Source: Cardiocondyla obscurior (Eukaryota > Arthropoda > Insecta > Hymenoptera > Formicidae). Taken from it: 64,000 bases of DNA. Below are positions 25,220 through 36,721 of the stretch, in pieces (position 1 is the stretch's first letter; the number at the start of each line of letters is the position of its first letter). Position numbers and translations under genes: made by a program. Location of the stretch: NCBI RefSeq assembly GCF_019399895.1, contig NC_091864.1, positions 1,652,001 through 1,716,000 of the forward strand, in the 5' to 3' direction. The notes below the pieces were generated by a model. It was not told where the DNA came from. It ran no database searches and saw only the letters and a list, made by a program, of their open reading frames with translations.

Positions 25220-27900
25220 ATTTACCGATCGACCGCGCGTGAAGGAGGAAATGCGTACAGAATCTATCTCGCGAGGTCTTACTTAAAGATTAACGCGGAC
25301 CTTATCTTTCTTTTCCAGCCCATGGTCTTTTGCTTGAATACCGGGAGATATTTTCGTCTCGCCTTCGCCGGACCCGTCAGCGTGAAAAATGTTGCTTGCG
25401 CTTAACGCGATTTTTCCCCTTCAGGCCGCAAGACACGAGCCGTGCTTGTCCCTTCCCTCAATTTGCATTTTTTTCTGTCTGTTTCGTATACGCGACCGTA
25501 CACCCCTCGATCCGGTTGACAAAGAGGAGGCTGATGGGTGGATCGCGCGGATAAAGGTGTCTTCACAGTGACCCCGACGTCGCGACGGAAGGACCGGCGG
25601 CAGTAAATCTCTCGCCGACAAGATCCATTGATCCCGCGATCGAATGTGGAATCCACCCTTTTGTGCCGGACGCGCTCGCCACCCCCCGGCGGCGGAGGGG
25701 AGTGGGGTAAATAATGTAGAAGGACTCGTCGGGACGTTAGACAACAAATAAATCAGCCTCCTCCCTACTGCTACCGCTCCTGTGCGAAACGTCCTGCGGT
25801 AATCTTCGTGATGGCCACGGCGCTCTTTGTCGACGTCCTCTGAGGATCGTTTCGATCGGCGACAGAGAAGCGGCGGCCGTCTTTTATTTTTCTCACCGGC
25901 ACTATCGATCACGCTCAAGCGGTCGCCCCGCATTATACGTCCATTCTTGATAAAGGCGGATCGGGACCGATTTATCTCGATGATAATCGTAAATTCGTTG
26001 AGCGAGCAGAGAATACGCGAGAGCCTGTTTTAAATTATAACGCCGCCCGGCTTCGCGCGGTAGGGAATAATTTCGAGCGAAATTGATTGAAACTTATTTG
26101 CAGGGCTACGAGATGGCTTGCCGTTCAAAAATTTTTATATTACGCGAGAAAGAGGCGAGACCAGATGTGCACTTCGTTCCAGAGTATCTCTTTCGAAGTG
26201 TATATATTTGCCATAGTCTATTTTTGCTGCTTTTTCCTTCGAGCGCGGTAGCATCATATAGATAAATGTAATTTCTCTTTTCCTTGTTCGCTATTTCTCT
26301 CGACGGGCAACGCGAGTGAACAGTAAACAGTAGCTATTCCGTCGATGACCCGCGATTTCGCGTGCGAGAAAAGGGCTCCGACGATACTTTCTCGTAAGGC
26401 AGCGGCCGCTATTGACCACGTCTCTAGATACTTTTCGTCGTCATCGTCTGGTGAATTTTCTTTCCCTATCGCGCGCGTACACACATACACACGTATCCGG
26501 ATTTTCTATCTCAGCGCTGATCCGCTCGGCATTTTTCTTTCGAAGAAGCCGTCCGTAAAAGGGAGTCGCTATCAAAAACTCCACGAGAGCTTCGCCTTTC
26601 CTCGCATGAATAAAACAACTGGATTTAATATATATTTCGCGGTCACCGTCGCGGAGCTTGGGCTTAGAACCCTTATTCGGGGAAACGACTTCCGGTGCGT
26701 ACCGCCGATTCGAGAGCCCGCCCGGAAGTTGAGCGCCACTGCGAAGATCTACGAATCTCGGGGCATACGAGCTGCTGCAGACGACGGTGCATCCCTTATC
26801 GCGAGGGGGAAAAACGTCGCGAATTCCCAAGATCCATTACCATGTAAATATCGCATCGGGTTGCCTTTCTCGAGACCTTACCAGCCAGTCACATGCATTA
26901 TGCGACTTGTACTTTAATTCGCGTGCTGTTTTTGTAATAATATTTATGACGATAACGTACGCAGCGTCCCAATGCAATCATCCCGTGCATCCGAAGTAGG
27001 TTCACGTATTTATAATGACGCGAGGTATGTCGAAATGTTAATTGAATTTTTCCACCGGCGTGGAAAGACAAAAAATGTGCGCGACTCGACACATTTGTTC
27101 TCGCGAAATCAACTGTATCTGTTTTCCACTTTTTTGCGAATCAAAATATTCATATACATCTGCGCTGAGGCAAACGCACGCCCAAGGCCTCGCGTTCTTA
27201 TTTCCAGTATCTTATTTATGCTACCTTTGATCTCCCGCATTTCTAGAGGATCATATGTAACTACAAACATTTCGTGTATTTGCAGTATGCGCGGTGTACT
27301 CGGGTAAATTACTTGCGCGTGGATTACACGTTGGTTTATGCGAGAAATAATATGTGCGCAACACGAAGGATCGCGTGTCTGACTAAATTCTAACATTTCG
27401 GTTGCCGAAGCCGCTCTTAATTTCGAAATAGAACGGAGAGCGTTAAATCGGTCCGAGTCGCGTTAAAATTGATTGAAAACGGCTCGAAAAGCAGACGAGA
27501 ACTGTTCACGGGACACAGCGATTCTAATAACAATGTTAAATATTAAGCAAGTCTTTTCATAACTGTAAATTATACGTTTACCTGAAACCGCACTCAAAAT
27601 TGTCTCAACTATTTTACATTGTCGCAGGATTAAAAGTAATCCAGTAATATATAATTTTGTATCCTTATTTGCCAAATGTGGACATTATTTCTTGCTCGAA
27701 ACCGTACGGTGTTCCTCGTAACGCGCGAAACTGCACGCGGAATCAACACGGTTGGCTGCTTCCCCGAAGTTTCGATCCGGTATATTTGTGCTTTTGATAT
27801 TTCGATTCGGTATGCTAATGCAATTTAGAAACGTTATCCGCATTTCGATATCAATTTCCGCCCTACGAAATGTTTATCGATAATGTTTATCGACGCACGT
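25216..27900. other. No gene seen
   Basis: An acceptor-like TTTCTTTTCCAG ends at 25318 and is followed by CCCATGG, opening a 24-codon frame, but I find no donor. ORFs of 170 (25421-25933, minus) and 190 codons (26345-26917, plus) lack recognisable domains. From about 26950 onward the sequence becomes AT-richer, leading into the recursive-splice candidate. Confidence 0.45.
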
Positions 27901-27927
27901 AATAATAATCTATGTTCTTTGTTTCAG

Positions 27928-27960
27928 GTAAGGATCTAAATTTCGCCAGTAATAATGCCG
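27928..27960 (+). other. Candidate 33-nt microexon with recursive splice site
   Basis: The acceptor CTTTGTTTCAG ends at 27927 and is followed directly by GTAAGG, a usable 5' splice site; 33 nt later comes a second donor, GCCG/GTGAGT. The block can act as a zero-length recursive splice point or as an 11-codon frame-preserving microexon. Only one of three frames is open: after two bases it reads K-D-L-N-F-A-S-N-N-A plus one base, so an upstream exon ending in G would give G-K-D-L-N-F. Drosophila Ubx mI and mII microexons (51 nt) are built the same way, beginning G-K because GTAAG starts the exon. An AT-rich TAATAATAAT upstream could hold the branch point. The host gene is not visible. Confidence 0.45.
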
Positions 27961-27969
27961 GTGAGTGTT

Positions 27970-30900
27970 ACATCTAACAATATATACAGTTATTACAGCA
28001 TGCGCCAGTTCTCGATTACCAATTGTTCGTGTTGACGAGAGTGCGCTAGAGTTTCCGCGTGCAACTGCGCCCCGTAATCGACATTAACGATCCGCGCTTT
28101 CGAATTTTGCGAGTTTAAGTTATCGACGATCCGGCCCGCAGTGATTATTCCCGAATAATACAGATTAATTTGGTCGCAATTTCGCTCGTTTTAGCTGCGC
28201 GCTTAGCGCCGCCAGCACCTTGTTATTCGCGAGTTTCCGTTTCCCAGTTCGCAATTAATTTTCGTTATTAACGAAGATTTTATTAAGATCGCCGGTTTTC
28301 AGCGGGCGGAAAATCTTCGACGGCGCCTACGCCGTAGTCGATACTTAGAAAAATCGAATTTATCGCGCTAAATCTGTGCCCTCGCACAAAAGAACAACTA
28401 CGTTGCGTAATTTCTCTTTTTTTTTTTTTTATCACGCCCCGCCGGAACAATTTCCGACACCGAGCGACGACGAGCTTACCCGTCCTTCGACCCTTCGTCG
28501 TAGGAAAAGTACCGATTCACCTAAATCCCATGTAATTCGCCCAAAGATTCGCGTGCGCCCTGCAGGACGAAAACCGGTAAAAAAAGAAGTATTCACCCGC
28601 GAAACGACCGTCGCCCTATGACGAGAGGTTGGTCTTTCATGCGAAGGGCGGAAGACGCGTAGGAACGGAAAAGTATGAAGCTAGAAGAAGAGGAGAAGTC
28701 GCGGGGAGGCACGGTGAAGGGCGCCGCCGAGATAAGGACGGCAAATTGCAGGCAATCTGGCTGATTAGGCTACGGGATAGTAATCCCGGGATCCCAGCGT
28801 CGGGTCTATATCGTTCTATTCTACCGCCTGGGTCGCGGTACTGGCCGAAGAAAAGAGTACGAGAGCAGACTCGGAAAGGAATCGAGGACCGTCGTACGCG
28901 GGGGAGAGAAACCGGCGTCCGTTACATCCGCGCCGCGCCGGCAGATTAGGATTCCGCCGGGGAAACCCGACGGAATTGCGGAAAGAGGGATTTCTTTTCG
29001 TGCGCCAGATCGGCGATACGTGTACTCGCGCGTTACCGTCGCCGCGTTCTCCTCGCTTTTCTAGCCCGCGCCTCTCACGTCACGTCGCTTTCCCGTTTTT
29101 TTTTTGTTTCCACACCGCGGTTTCTTTTTTTTCATCTCTAAACTTACTTAAGTAAAAGAAAGAAAGGGAAATAATATTTTTTTTAACGACACGTCCACGT
29201 TAACGCGGCAATCCGTCCAGTAGCGATCAGAAAAATCGAAGCGCGCGGACGTTCCCGTCTCCGGGACGGATTTACATGGCGAAGGAACGGCGAGCTGATG
29301 GAGAAGCGAGCTCGCAAATAAATAAATATATATGAAATCCGCACATACTCCTGCGACCGGAGATGTATTGACCGCAACGAGTGGCGTTCACTCCACGAGA
29401 AAAGTCGTGCGCGCGTCGTATCAATTTTGCCGGTGCCCGTCCGTCGTCGCCGAGTCGGCCATCCGCGCTTTTTGCTCCCCGGCAATGCATTTAAATTATT
29501 TATAATGGAGCTGCTTTTTTAATCTACGTCAGCAAACGGCCGAGCCGCGAATGGGAAAAGAATGGCGGGAGGAAATATATACAGTCTGGGCGAATTAACG
29601 TCGACGGCCGGCCGATCGTCGCCGCGTATCGGTTTGCGATTCAGTTATGCGTGCAAAATCGCCCGCGATCAAGAGTACATTTATATTTATTAGCGCTTGA
29701 CGCCGCATCTCTTCGGCGGGTATTAATTGACGCGAAAACGGTGCCTGTACGTCCCGATGGCAAAACGTAAATGATAAGAATTGGATTTGAGAATCGCTCG
29801 ACGCCGATCGCAAAAAATTATCAGGTACTGCGCGATTTCTATGCAGCAAACCGCGTTGAAAAGGGAAGAGAAAGAGAGAACTAATGTATTCATTTTTCTT
29901 TCTTGTTTTTTTTTTCCAATAGTTTTATCATCCGCTTAGAGAATGGTAGAAGATACTTTAATTTCCTTTCCTCTTTGCTTCTCTCAAAGGGTCGCAATAC
30001 CTTTTGCCATATTTTCCACGTGTACCAAGTAAAAAAGCATGAAATTTTGTATTTACCCATGTTACGGGCGGTCCAGAAAGACGATTATTTATTTGGGATG
30101 TAAAAAACAGGATAACGACGGGAACAATCAGGACGTCTTGCAGCAAAATGCGTCTCGACATATGGACCGGATTTTTTTCGTTTTTTTTTTTTCTTTTGCT
30201 TACTCTTCGCGATCCAAAAAAATCAACGACTTTTCTCTACATCTCTCTTTCCTTTCGCTTTTTCTCTCGTTTCTTAGCGCGATGTGAAAAGAGATTATAA
30301 AATCTACGCGCGAACACGAGGGTGGTAATAGAATTTTGGAAAAAGAGAGCGCCGAGCACGGGAGATGCCGTCTCAGCCATGTCCGACGTGGGATTATCGG
30401 GGTCGACAAAGGGATTTTAAGGGGATGACGTGGGATTGGATCGCAAGAGGTGCACCGTGAGGCTCTTGAGAGCCGCTTTGTGTCTCTGCTATAATTATTA
30501 TTTGCGGGATCGTCGATCTTCAATGGCCTCGCAAAATTGCGTCTCGCGAGAAACACGTGGAAGCGTCGCCTGCTGCGAGATAGGTCCGATTAACGAGTTT
30601 TATGACTTAAATTTATAATTTATTATATGTCGTAAAAGGATTTAATTTCTCTTTAACGATTCATAATCGTGGAAGATTAAATGTTACGGAATACTTAGCT
30701 GCGTAAGTGCCCTCCTCTCCCACCCGCCTCTTAAATGTACGCGTTTACGCACAAAGGCGTATTTTTTAAAACACGGTCGTGAAACGTTTTACTTTTATTT
30801 CGTGAAAATTGGAGTGTTATATTGTCCTTTAGAAATTTTATTTAATTTGCTGGAAGTTCGCTGGAACTCGAGTCGAACGATTTCCGCGCGAGACCCTTCA

Positions 30901-31500
30901 ATTAATGCAATCAGAATTAATTAGCCGCGGTTCTTTTTTTTTCCCTGCCCTGTCGACTGCCGACTTTTAGCGGCCAACCAACCATGCGCGTCGACCTCGA
31001 AAAAAAAAAAAAAAAAGACAAAAAAACATGCGCTTGCAATTTCTCGTTTTCGGTGGTTGGTTTAATTAGAAAGCAACGGGCGTTAAAAGCAAACGAACGC
31101 TCGGTAACTGTACAATTTTTTTTTTCTTTGTCAGACACTCACAAGCATCGACCTCGCACAATGCCACTTGTGATTTCGCCGTAAGGTCTTTGAAAAATTA
31201 ATTAATGATGTCATGAGACGGCGATCGGGGTAACGGAGTCGGAATATCTTCGACCGCGACGCTTTCAACTGAATTATAAATTTTATCGACTCAGAATTGC
31301 GCTTTCATTTACGTTCATCGCATTTCACTCGCGTAGATAAGAGCTGCAGTAGTTAACAGTAGCGTTAGGCAGCGGCGGAAAGATTCGTCCAACGTCCGGC
31401 GTCGGAATTTTCGTTTGCTTTACTTGTCTTTAGATATCTTTGTTGCACCCGGGGCTTAAATCACGCCTGAATTTTTTTTTCCCCCGAAGGACGAGAAAGT
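27970..31500. other. No gene seen
   Basis: Downstream of the microexon candidate. Short ORFs only; poly-T/poly-A runs at about 28420, 29100, 30180 and 31000-31015. CpG-rich patches lie around 28440-29060. Nothing is assignable. Confidence 0.5.
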
Positions 31501-31519
31501 TAAACGAGAGAATTGTATG

Positions 31520-32529
31520 TTAATTTCCAAACCGATCGGCGTCTACGCATTTCAAGCGGATAAAATTATTTTGCGGCGCTTCAAGCTGAAATATGCAAAA
31601 AGGGCGTCGCGACATTTGCAAATGTAAAAAGGGACGAGAGAGAGCAGGAATGAGAGAGAAATGAAAGTTGATCGTGCGCAGATAGAGTGTATTATAGTTT
31701 GGCCGGAAGCAGGCGAGAGTGCTATTGGCTGCGCCGTATCGTGTAACACGATCGCAAAGGGTCCGCTTCCTCCCTCGCATGCCGGTGACATCGAGCGGAT
31801 TTGTAGGGAATTGCGGAAAGTGCAGAGCGCGGGAAAAAAAAAAAAAAAAAGCGGTGGATAAAACACGATCCGAACCACCTGGCGGCATAGAGAGAAAGAG
31901 AAAAAGAGAGAAAGGGGATCGCGAAAGGGCGGAAAAAGCGGGGAACGAAGGGCGGGGGCGCGCGATGCGGGGGTGTAGGGTCGGCAACGGGCGTATCGGT
32001 CGAATTATCGAGTGGTACGTTACGGTTTTATGCAGATTCGCCAGAAACGTCGGGGCAGTTTCGGAATTAATGGCGGCCGGACAAATGTTTCGCGGTTTTT
32101 CTGCTGAATTATCGTGCCCCCGGGCGCAACATAACGCGCGCAATCCGCCGCGGTGTGAGTCCCGACGTGTGCAGACGCACACATACCACGGGCGACGCGA
32201 CTGTGCCCCGCGTTCCGCACGTGTAGAAACGTCTCGACAGGATACGCGTACATGCACCACCGGCGGAATCGGCTTCGGGTAATGTATACATTACATGCAC
32301 GGCCGCCGTGGCACGCCCGGTTACAAATACCGGTATAATGCGACGGGATACGCCCGTTTTTACCTAGCTTCCTCGAAGCGCCGGAAGCGCAGCGCCGGTA
32401 CAAAGTATCGAAAAGTTGAAGCAATAACACGGTTCGCGCATTTAATTCCGAACTCTCGATCACCGATGGCGGTCTCGGAGAAAAAAAATTTACGAAAGGC
32501 TTTTTCAACTTATTCGTGACACAATGCAA
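31520..32529. other. Stop-poor CpG-rich segment with overlapping long ORFs
   Basis: Holds the longest ORF of the window (246 codons, 31520-32260, minus), overlapped by a 187-codon plus-strand ORF (31719-32282) and a 169-codon minus-strand ORF in another frame (32020-32529). Three overlapping frames, a phenylalanine run made by an A16 tract, and no domain suggest compositional absence of stops. A CpG-rich promoter-like core could lie at about 32100-32400, but I see no definite initiator or TATA element. Confidence 0.35.
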
Positions 32530-33189
32530 CGGACCTCTTCCGTACTTTACAATTTTTTTTTACGTTTATCCATTATGATATTTTATTCGCTCTTGTATAT
32601 TTATTATTGCAAGTGTGATATTTTATTAATAACTATATTCATTATTAATTTTATTAAAATTTTTTGCGGCAAATTTACTCCACCCCGAAGTGGACTACAT
32701 GAAAGAACACTCGTGGCAAAAGCATTGCGATGAAAAAAACATTTTTTTTTTTGTTCATTTTAAAAATTACTAGATTACGTTAAAAACGTAATGTTCAATT
32801 ATAACGAGGACTATTAAATCGGTTTACTCGAAATCAGCGCACACATACGCACCGTGTACAAAATAGAAACATTAAAATATTGCGAATATAGCGAGCGAAT
32901 TTCATCGCGATAACATCGTTCGCTTTCACCGATCAAGTCACTTAAATTAATTTCCGATCCCTTTTATCCTGAAACTGCGCGGGCGAATCGCGTAGTATTA
33001 CAGGATATATACGGTAGCGCTCGAACAGCGCCAAAAATCGCCTATGTATGAACATTACCGGTAATGTATTACTCGTGTACGCAGTGGATATTCCGCGCAA
33101 AACCACCAAAGAAGATAACCACGAGAGATGCATACATGCTATCGTCCTACGCACATGAATAGATATTGATAATGGATTATGATGTTAAT
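32530..33189. other. No gene seen; AT-rich
   Basis: AT-rich sequence with T9-T10 runs near 32552 and 32741. No ORF of interest and no splice chain. Confidence 0.5.
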
Positions 33190-33234
33190 AATATATATGT
33201 ATATATATGTGTATATTTATATTTATGTATATGT
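33190..33234. repeat. (AT)/(TATG) microsatellite-like tract
   Basis: Alternating AT with interspersed GT, imperfect. Low-complexity sequence. Confidence 0.85.
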
Positions 33235-33239
33235 TTAAT

Positions 33240-36200
33240 GGTATCATCACCACTATATACTCCTCCGTGATTGATTTTTTGATACATCATCCCGCGGTAT
33301 TTTCGCTACGTGGCGTATCTCAGGACGAAGCGCAGCTTTCCGTCCTCTTTTTTTTATTTTTTTTCAATATGTAACGTTGAATATATGTATAATTGTGCTT
33401 GATTTTAAATTCAATTAAAAGCTTGTAGAACAACATTTCAATACGGATTATCCTGGAAATTAATTAAAACCGAAAATCCTACGCGATACGGGCAGATCTG
33501 CTCGCTTTTATAACGCGGGGATTACTGTAAAGCCGACGTAACATTTTCTGATTAGTTTTCGGCTGTAATCAATTTGCAGAATGTCGGTGGAGCGTTACAC
33601 GACGATTGCATCGCGCCTCGTGACTAAGGAACGATTGTCCCGCGATTTTCGACCATAGCCGCGAGAATGTTATAGCCGAAACTTTCCAGTATGTGTGCGT
33701 GAGCGCCCGTGTTTGTCAATTGGTTCGCCGCGCACTTCGGCGATTTGCAATGCGCGCTCGCGCGTTTAATCGAGACGGCTCGTTGGGATGGAACTTAATT
33801 CGCGCTAATCGCTCGAGCTCGAATTAATTCTGGTTTCCTACTCGCTCCTGCTTGCCCCGCCGTTCCCTCTCACCCTCTTTCTGCTAGCGTTTAATTCAAT
33901 TCGTCGCCGACAATCAAGCTTCCGAGTATTCTGTACCGGAAGTTTCCGCGTTCCTTCGTTCTATCTTAGCTATTCTCTCTCCCTATCTCTCTTTCTCTCC
34001 TCGTCTCATTTCCGTCTCTTTCTGTTTGTATGTTGCTCTTTCACTTTTATTCCCGCTCCATTTTCTTTTACGTCCCGTTTCATCGTTTTCCACATTCCGT
34101 GTTCCATTCTCGGTTTCCCGTTTCCCTCGCATCACTACGTCCTTTCTCTTCCCGCCTGTCATTCAACTTTGAGTTTCGCGTTGCCGAGCGAGGGATGAAG
34201 ATCGAGAGGAGGGCGGATGCTGGGACCACCGGTGGTAGCAACGTGGTTAAACCGCGTCCGGAATTACCGTCACGAATAGTCTGAGACTTCCTTTTACGCG
34301 CATATCTTGCGTCGAGTACAGATTTAACGCGTACCTCACTGAACTATATTACGGGACAAGGGGCCTCAATAACTGTATCGCATCTGCCTTTTCGAGTCAA
34401 TAATAATTTTGTAAAGAATTTCAGAGACTCGCGAAATAAAAATTAATTGCAAGGTTTACACGTAGCGCGACTGTACTGAGATATTAATATTGCGTCAATT
34501 AACATTTCGAAAAGCCGATAATCGTCGTGCTGAGGATTCTCGAAGTCTAAGTCACGCGTTTCCACGTCACCGCGCAAGACGCGAAAGCCCGAGATGAAAT
34601 CACTTTACGTGATGTAACCGATCGTGTCACTGGTCGCTGTCACGAGCGATCGGCTTGTATTCCGGCAAACAAATTGACGTGATTACATCGCCGCTCGGAT
34701 GACGCGCGCCCGACGAGACTTCGCGCGAGCGCGTAAACGTCGCGGCCTATACGGGATCTAGTTATTCGACATCCATTCCGGATATTGGCATCAATTATCT
34801 CGCCGGGATGCAGCGCGAAACCGAACAAGCGCGCCAGCGAGCCTCTTCTCGGGAAGGAGGTTCATCTAAATCGCGATTCCCGGCGAAGATTGTAAGCGCA
34901 CGATAACGCGAAATCCGTTTAAACGTTTTCCTCAGTTCACGATCAATCGACGATACCGCAGCGGATTTGTATAATTTCTCCCTCGCGGCTATCATACATC
35001 CCGGGATTAATCACTTCGGTTTCTATAGAAACACCAGATCGGCATTGACGAGAATATGTTCGTTGACAGTTTCATACATTTTTTTTTTTTTACCCAACAA
35101 ACTACGAGTATTTAGGGATTACGCGTTGCAATATGTTTATTTGAAACGCACGATCCGCCACCAGTAGAACTGAAAAACGCAACGTTATTTATTCTGAAAA
35201 GCGGGTTATCGGCAATCGTAGATTTATACGTCCGTGCATGCAACGAACCGATAACTATTCCTCCATCAGTTAAAAAACTCTCTCTCTTTCTGCCTCTCCC
35301 TTTCTCCCCCCCCCTCTCACTCTCATTTTGTTTCTCTCGGAGTCCCTTGGCGCAATATTTATATAGAAAAACATTGTTCATCCTTGTGGCAAACTGTTGC
35401 CATGCTATTTTTCATCCGGTTGAATGCCAGTTGTGCCGATGAGAGTCGAAGGCCCGCGCTTGATATATTTTTCAGTCTTGGGCAATTTATAAAAGTTCAT
35501 CATGTTTTTCGTGCGAGCGCTACAAATCATCATTGTCAAAATTGTTTGTATATATGTAAAACGCGATAAATCGTGACGCGTACACGTAATGGAATAAAAA
35601 TCGCAGTTGCATCGCCGTCATCCATTTTGTAACTGATGACGGATGTTGTTCCAAATTACAATTATTTTGAGAAATGTACGATAGCGCCTGCTGCGTAATG
35701 GAACGATTCATTTTCATTTATTTGTCTGATTTGTACATTAGTCGATTGTAAAAAAAATATTATTCCTTTAAAACTTGGGCCAAAAAAAAAAAAAAATATG
35801 CGATGTGATTGTCGAGCTCTACATCGAAAAAAATCGCGCCGAGATGGACTTCATCCATGAAACGAGTCATTAGTGATGACTTTCGCTAACGACTGGAAAT
35901 CCGGCTGATTTCGCGCGGTGTATTCGAAGCCGGAGATTACTTTGGATTATCGCCTGTTTTTTAGAATGACGATTTTTCAAGCGGGGCGAAAAAGGAAGAC
36001 GCAAGCCGGTTTGACGGCCGTAGGAGATATCGATCAGATTTATAACTTCGTGAGACTCGCGCGAGATCCGCGTATGTGTCCCGGAAACGGAGTGCCCGAC
36101 CAGTCCCGACCTCCTTATATCCGCCATCGGAGCCAATCTCGATCCTACGAATTTTGTTCGCGTCGCGCGATAGATACGTTACTCTCCCCGGCACGGCATC
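33240..36200. other. No gene seen
   Basis: A pyrimidine-rich block (about 33930-34130) gives rise to F/S/R-rich ORFs. T11 near 35080 and A14 near 35782. No coding or RNA gene is recognised. Confidence 0.5.
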
Positions 36201-36209
36201 TCGCACGAC

Positions 36210-36345
36210 GGAATCGAACTGCTCGCGAAAGTATTAAGAAAATTGGGGTGTCGTGGGCGACCGATATTATCCCGTCGAACGTACTTCGGAAGGCGTGTAA
36301 CAATTTCGATTTTTCACGCTTTCTTATCCGAGACCGCGTTGTATC
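36210..36345 (+). repeat. Diverged direct repeat, copy 1
   Basis: Aligns by eye with 36556-36685, the best part being 36258-36310 against 36605-36650 (roughly 70% identity with small gaps). It lies within a 211-codon plus-strand ORF (35918-36553). The shared peptide reads D-I-I-P-S-N-V-L-R here and N-I-I-P-P-N-V-L-E in copy 2, with several third-position differences. It may be the remains of a once-coding duplicated element; no family is recognised. Confidence 0.55.
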
Positions 36346-36555
36346 CGGGATGTTTGAAAATTCAACGACAGATTTCGCCGGTTTTACCTCCCGCGGTTTT
36401 TCTCCCTCGAATCCCGATTCAATTTTCCATCGACAAAGGTCAAACGCGGAAAGATTGCGAGTAAACGGCTTTTTCCTCCTCCGTAAATTTATTTATTTAT
36501 TTATACGATACGTAACGAGTCCGTATTGCGACTACTTCGGTCCGAATTTATGATG

Positions 36556-36685
36556 GGATCGAGCGATGCTTGCGCGAGGGCATAAAATAAATAGAATATG
36601 GAGCGCGATCAACATTATTCCGCCGAATGTATTGGAAAGCGTAACGATTTCAATTGACTTTAGCGTTGACAATATCAGACCGTGG
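36556..36685 (+). repeat. Diverged direct repeat, copy 2
   Basis: Second copy of the element at 36210-36345, offset about 345 nt. In the frame matching copy 1, it is open from about 36602 to a TGA near 36721, reading A-I-N-I-I-P-P-N-V-L-E-S-V. No start codon or splice site is obvious. Confidence 0.55.
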
Positions 36686-36721
36686 CAATCTCTTCGATTT
36701 GCAGCGTTCGAGAATTACGCG

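Noticed and set aside
25300..25400. Acceptor-like TTTCTTTTCCAG followed by an ATG
   Set aside because: No donor and the frame ends after 24 codons; isolated acceptor-like sites are common in T-rich DNA (also near 22941 and 57383).
27575..27592. Second possible recursive splice site (minus strand, TTTCAG/GTAAAC)
   Set aside because: Upstream sequence is purine-containing and lacks a pyrimidine tract or branch-like motif.
31520..32260. Longest ORF of the window (246 codons, minus strand)
   Set aside because: No domain, contains a phenylalanine run from an A-tract, overlapped by long ORFs in other frames; stop depletion by base composition explains it.
35918..36553. 211-codon plus-strand ORF
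   Set aside because: Not recognised as a protein; only the repeated piece near 36.26 kb shows any sign of past coding, so it is reported as a repeat.
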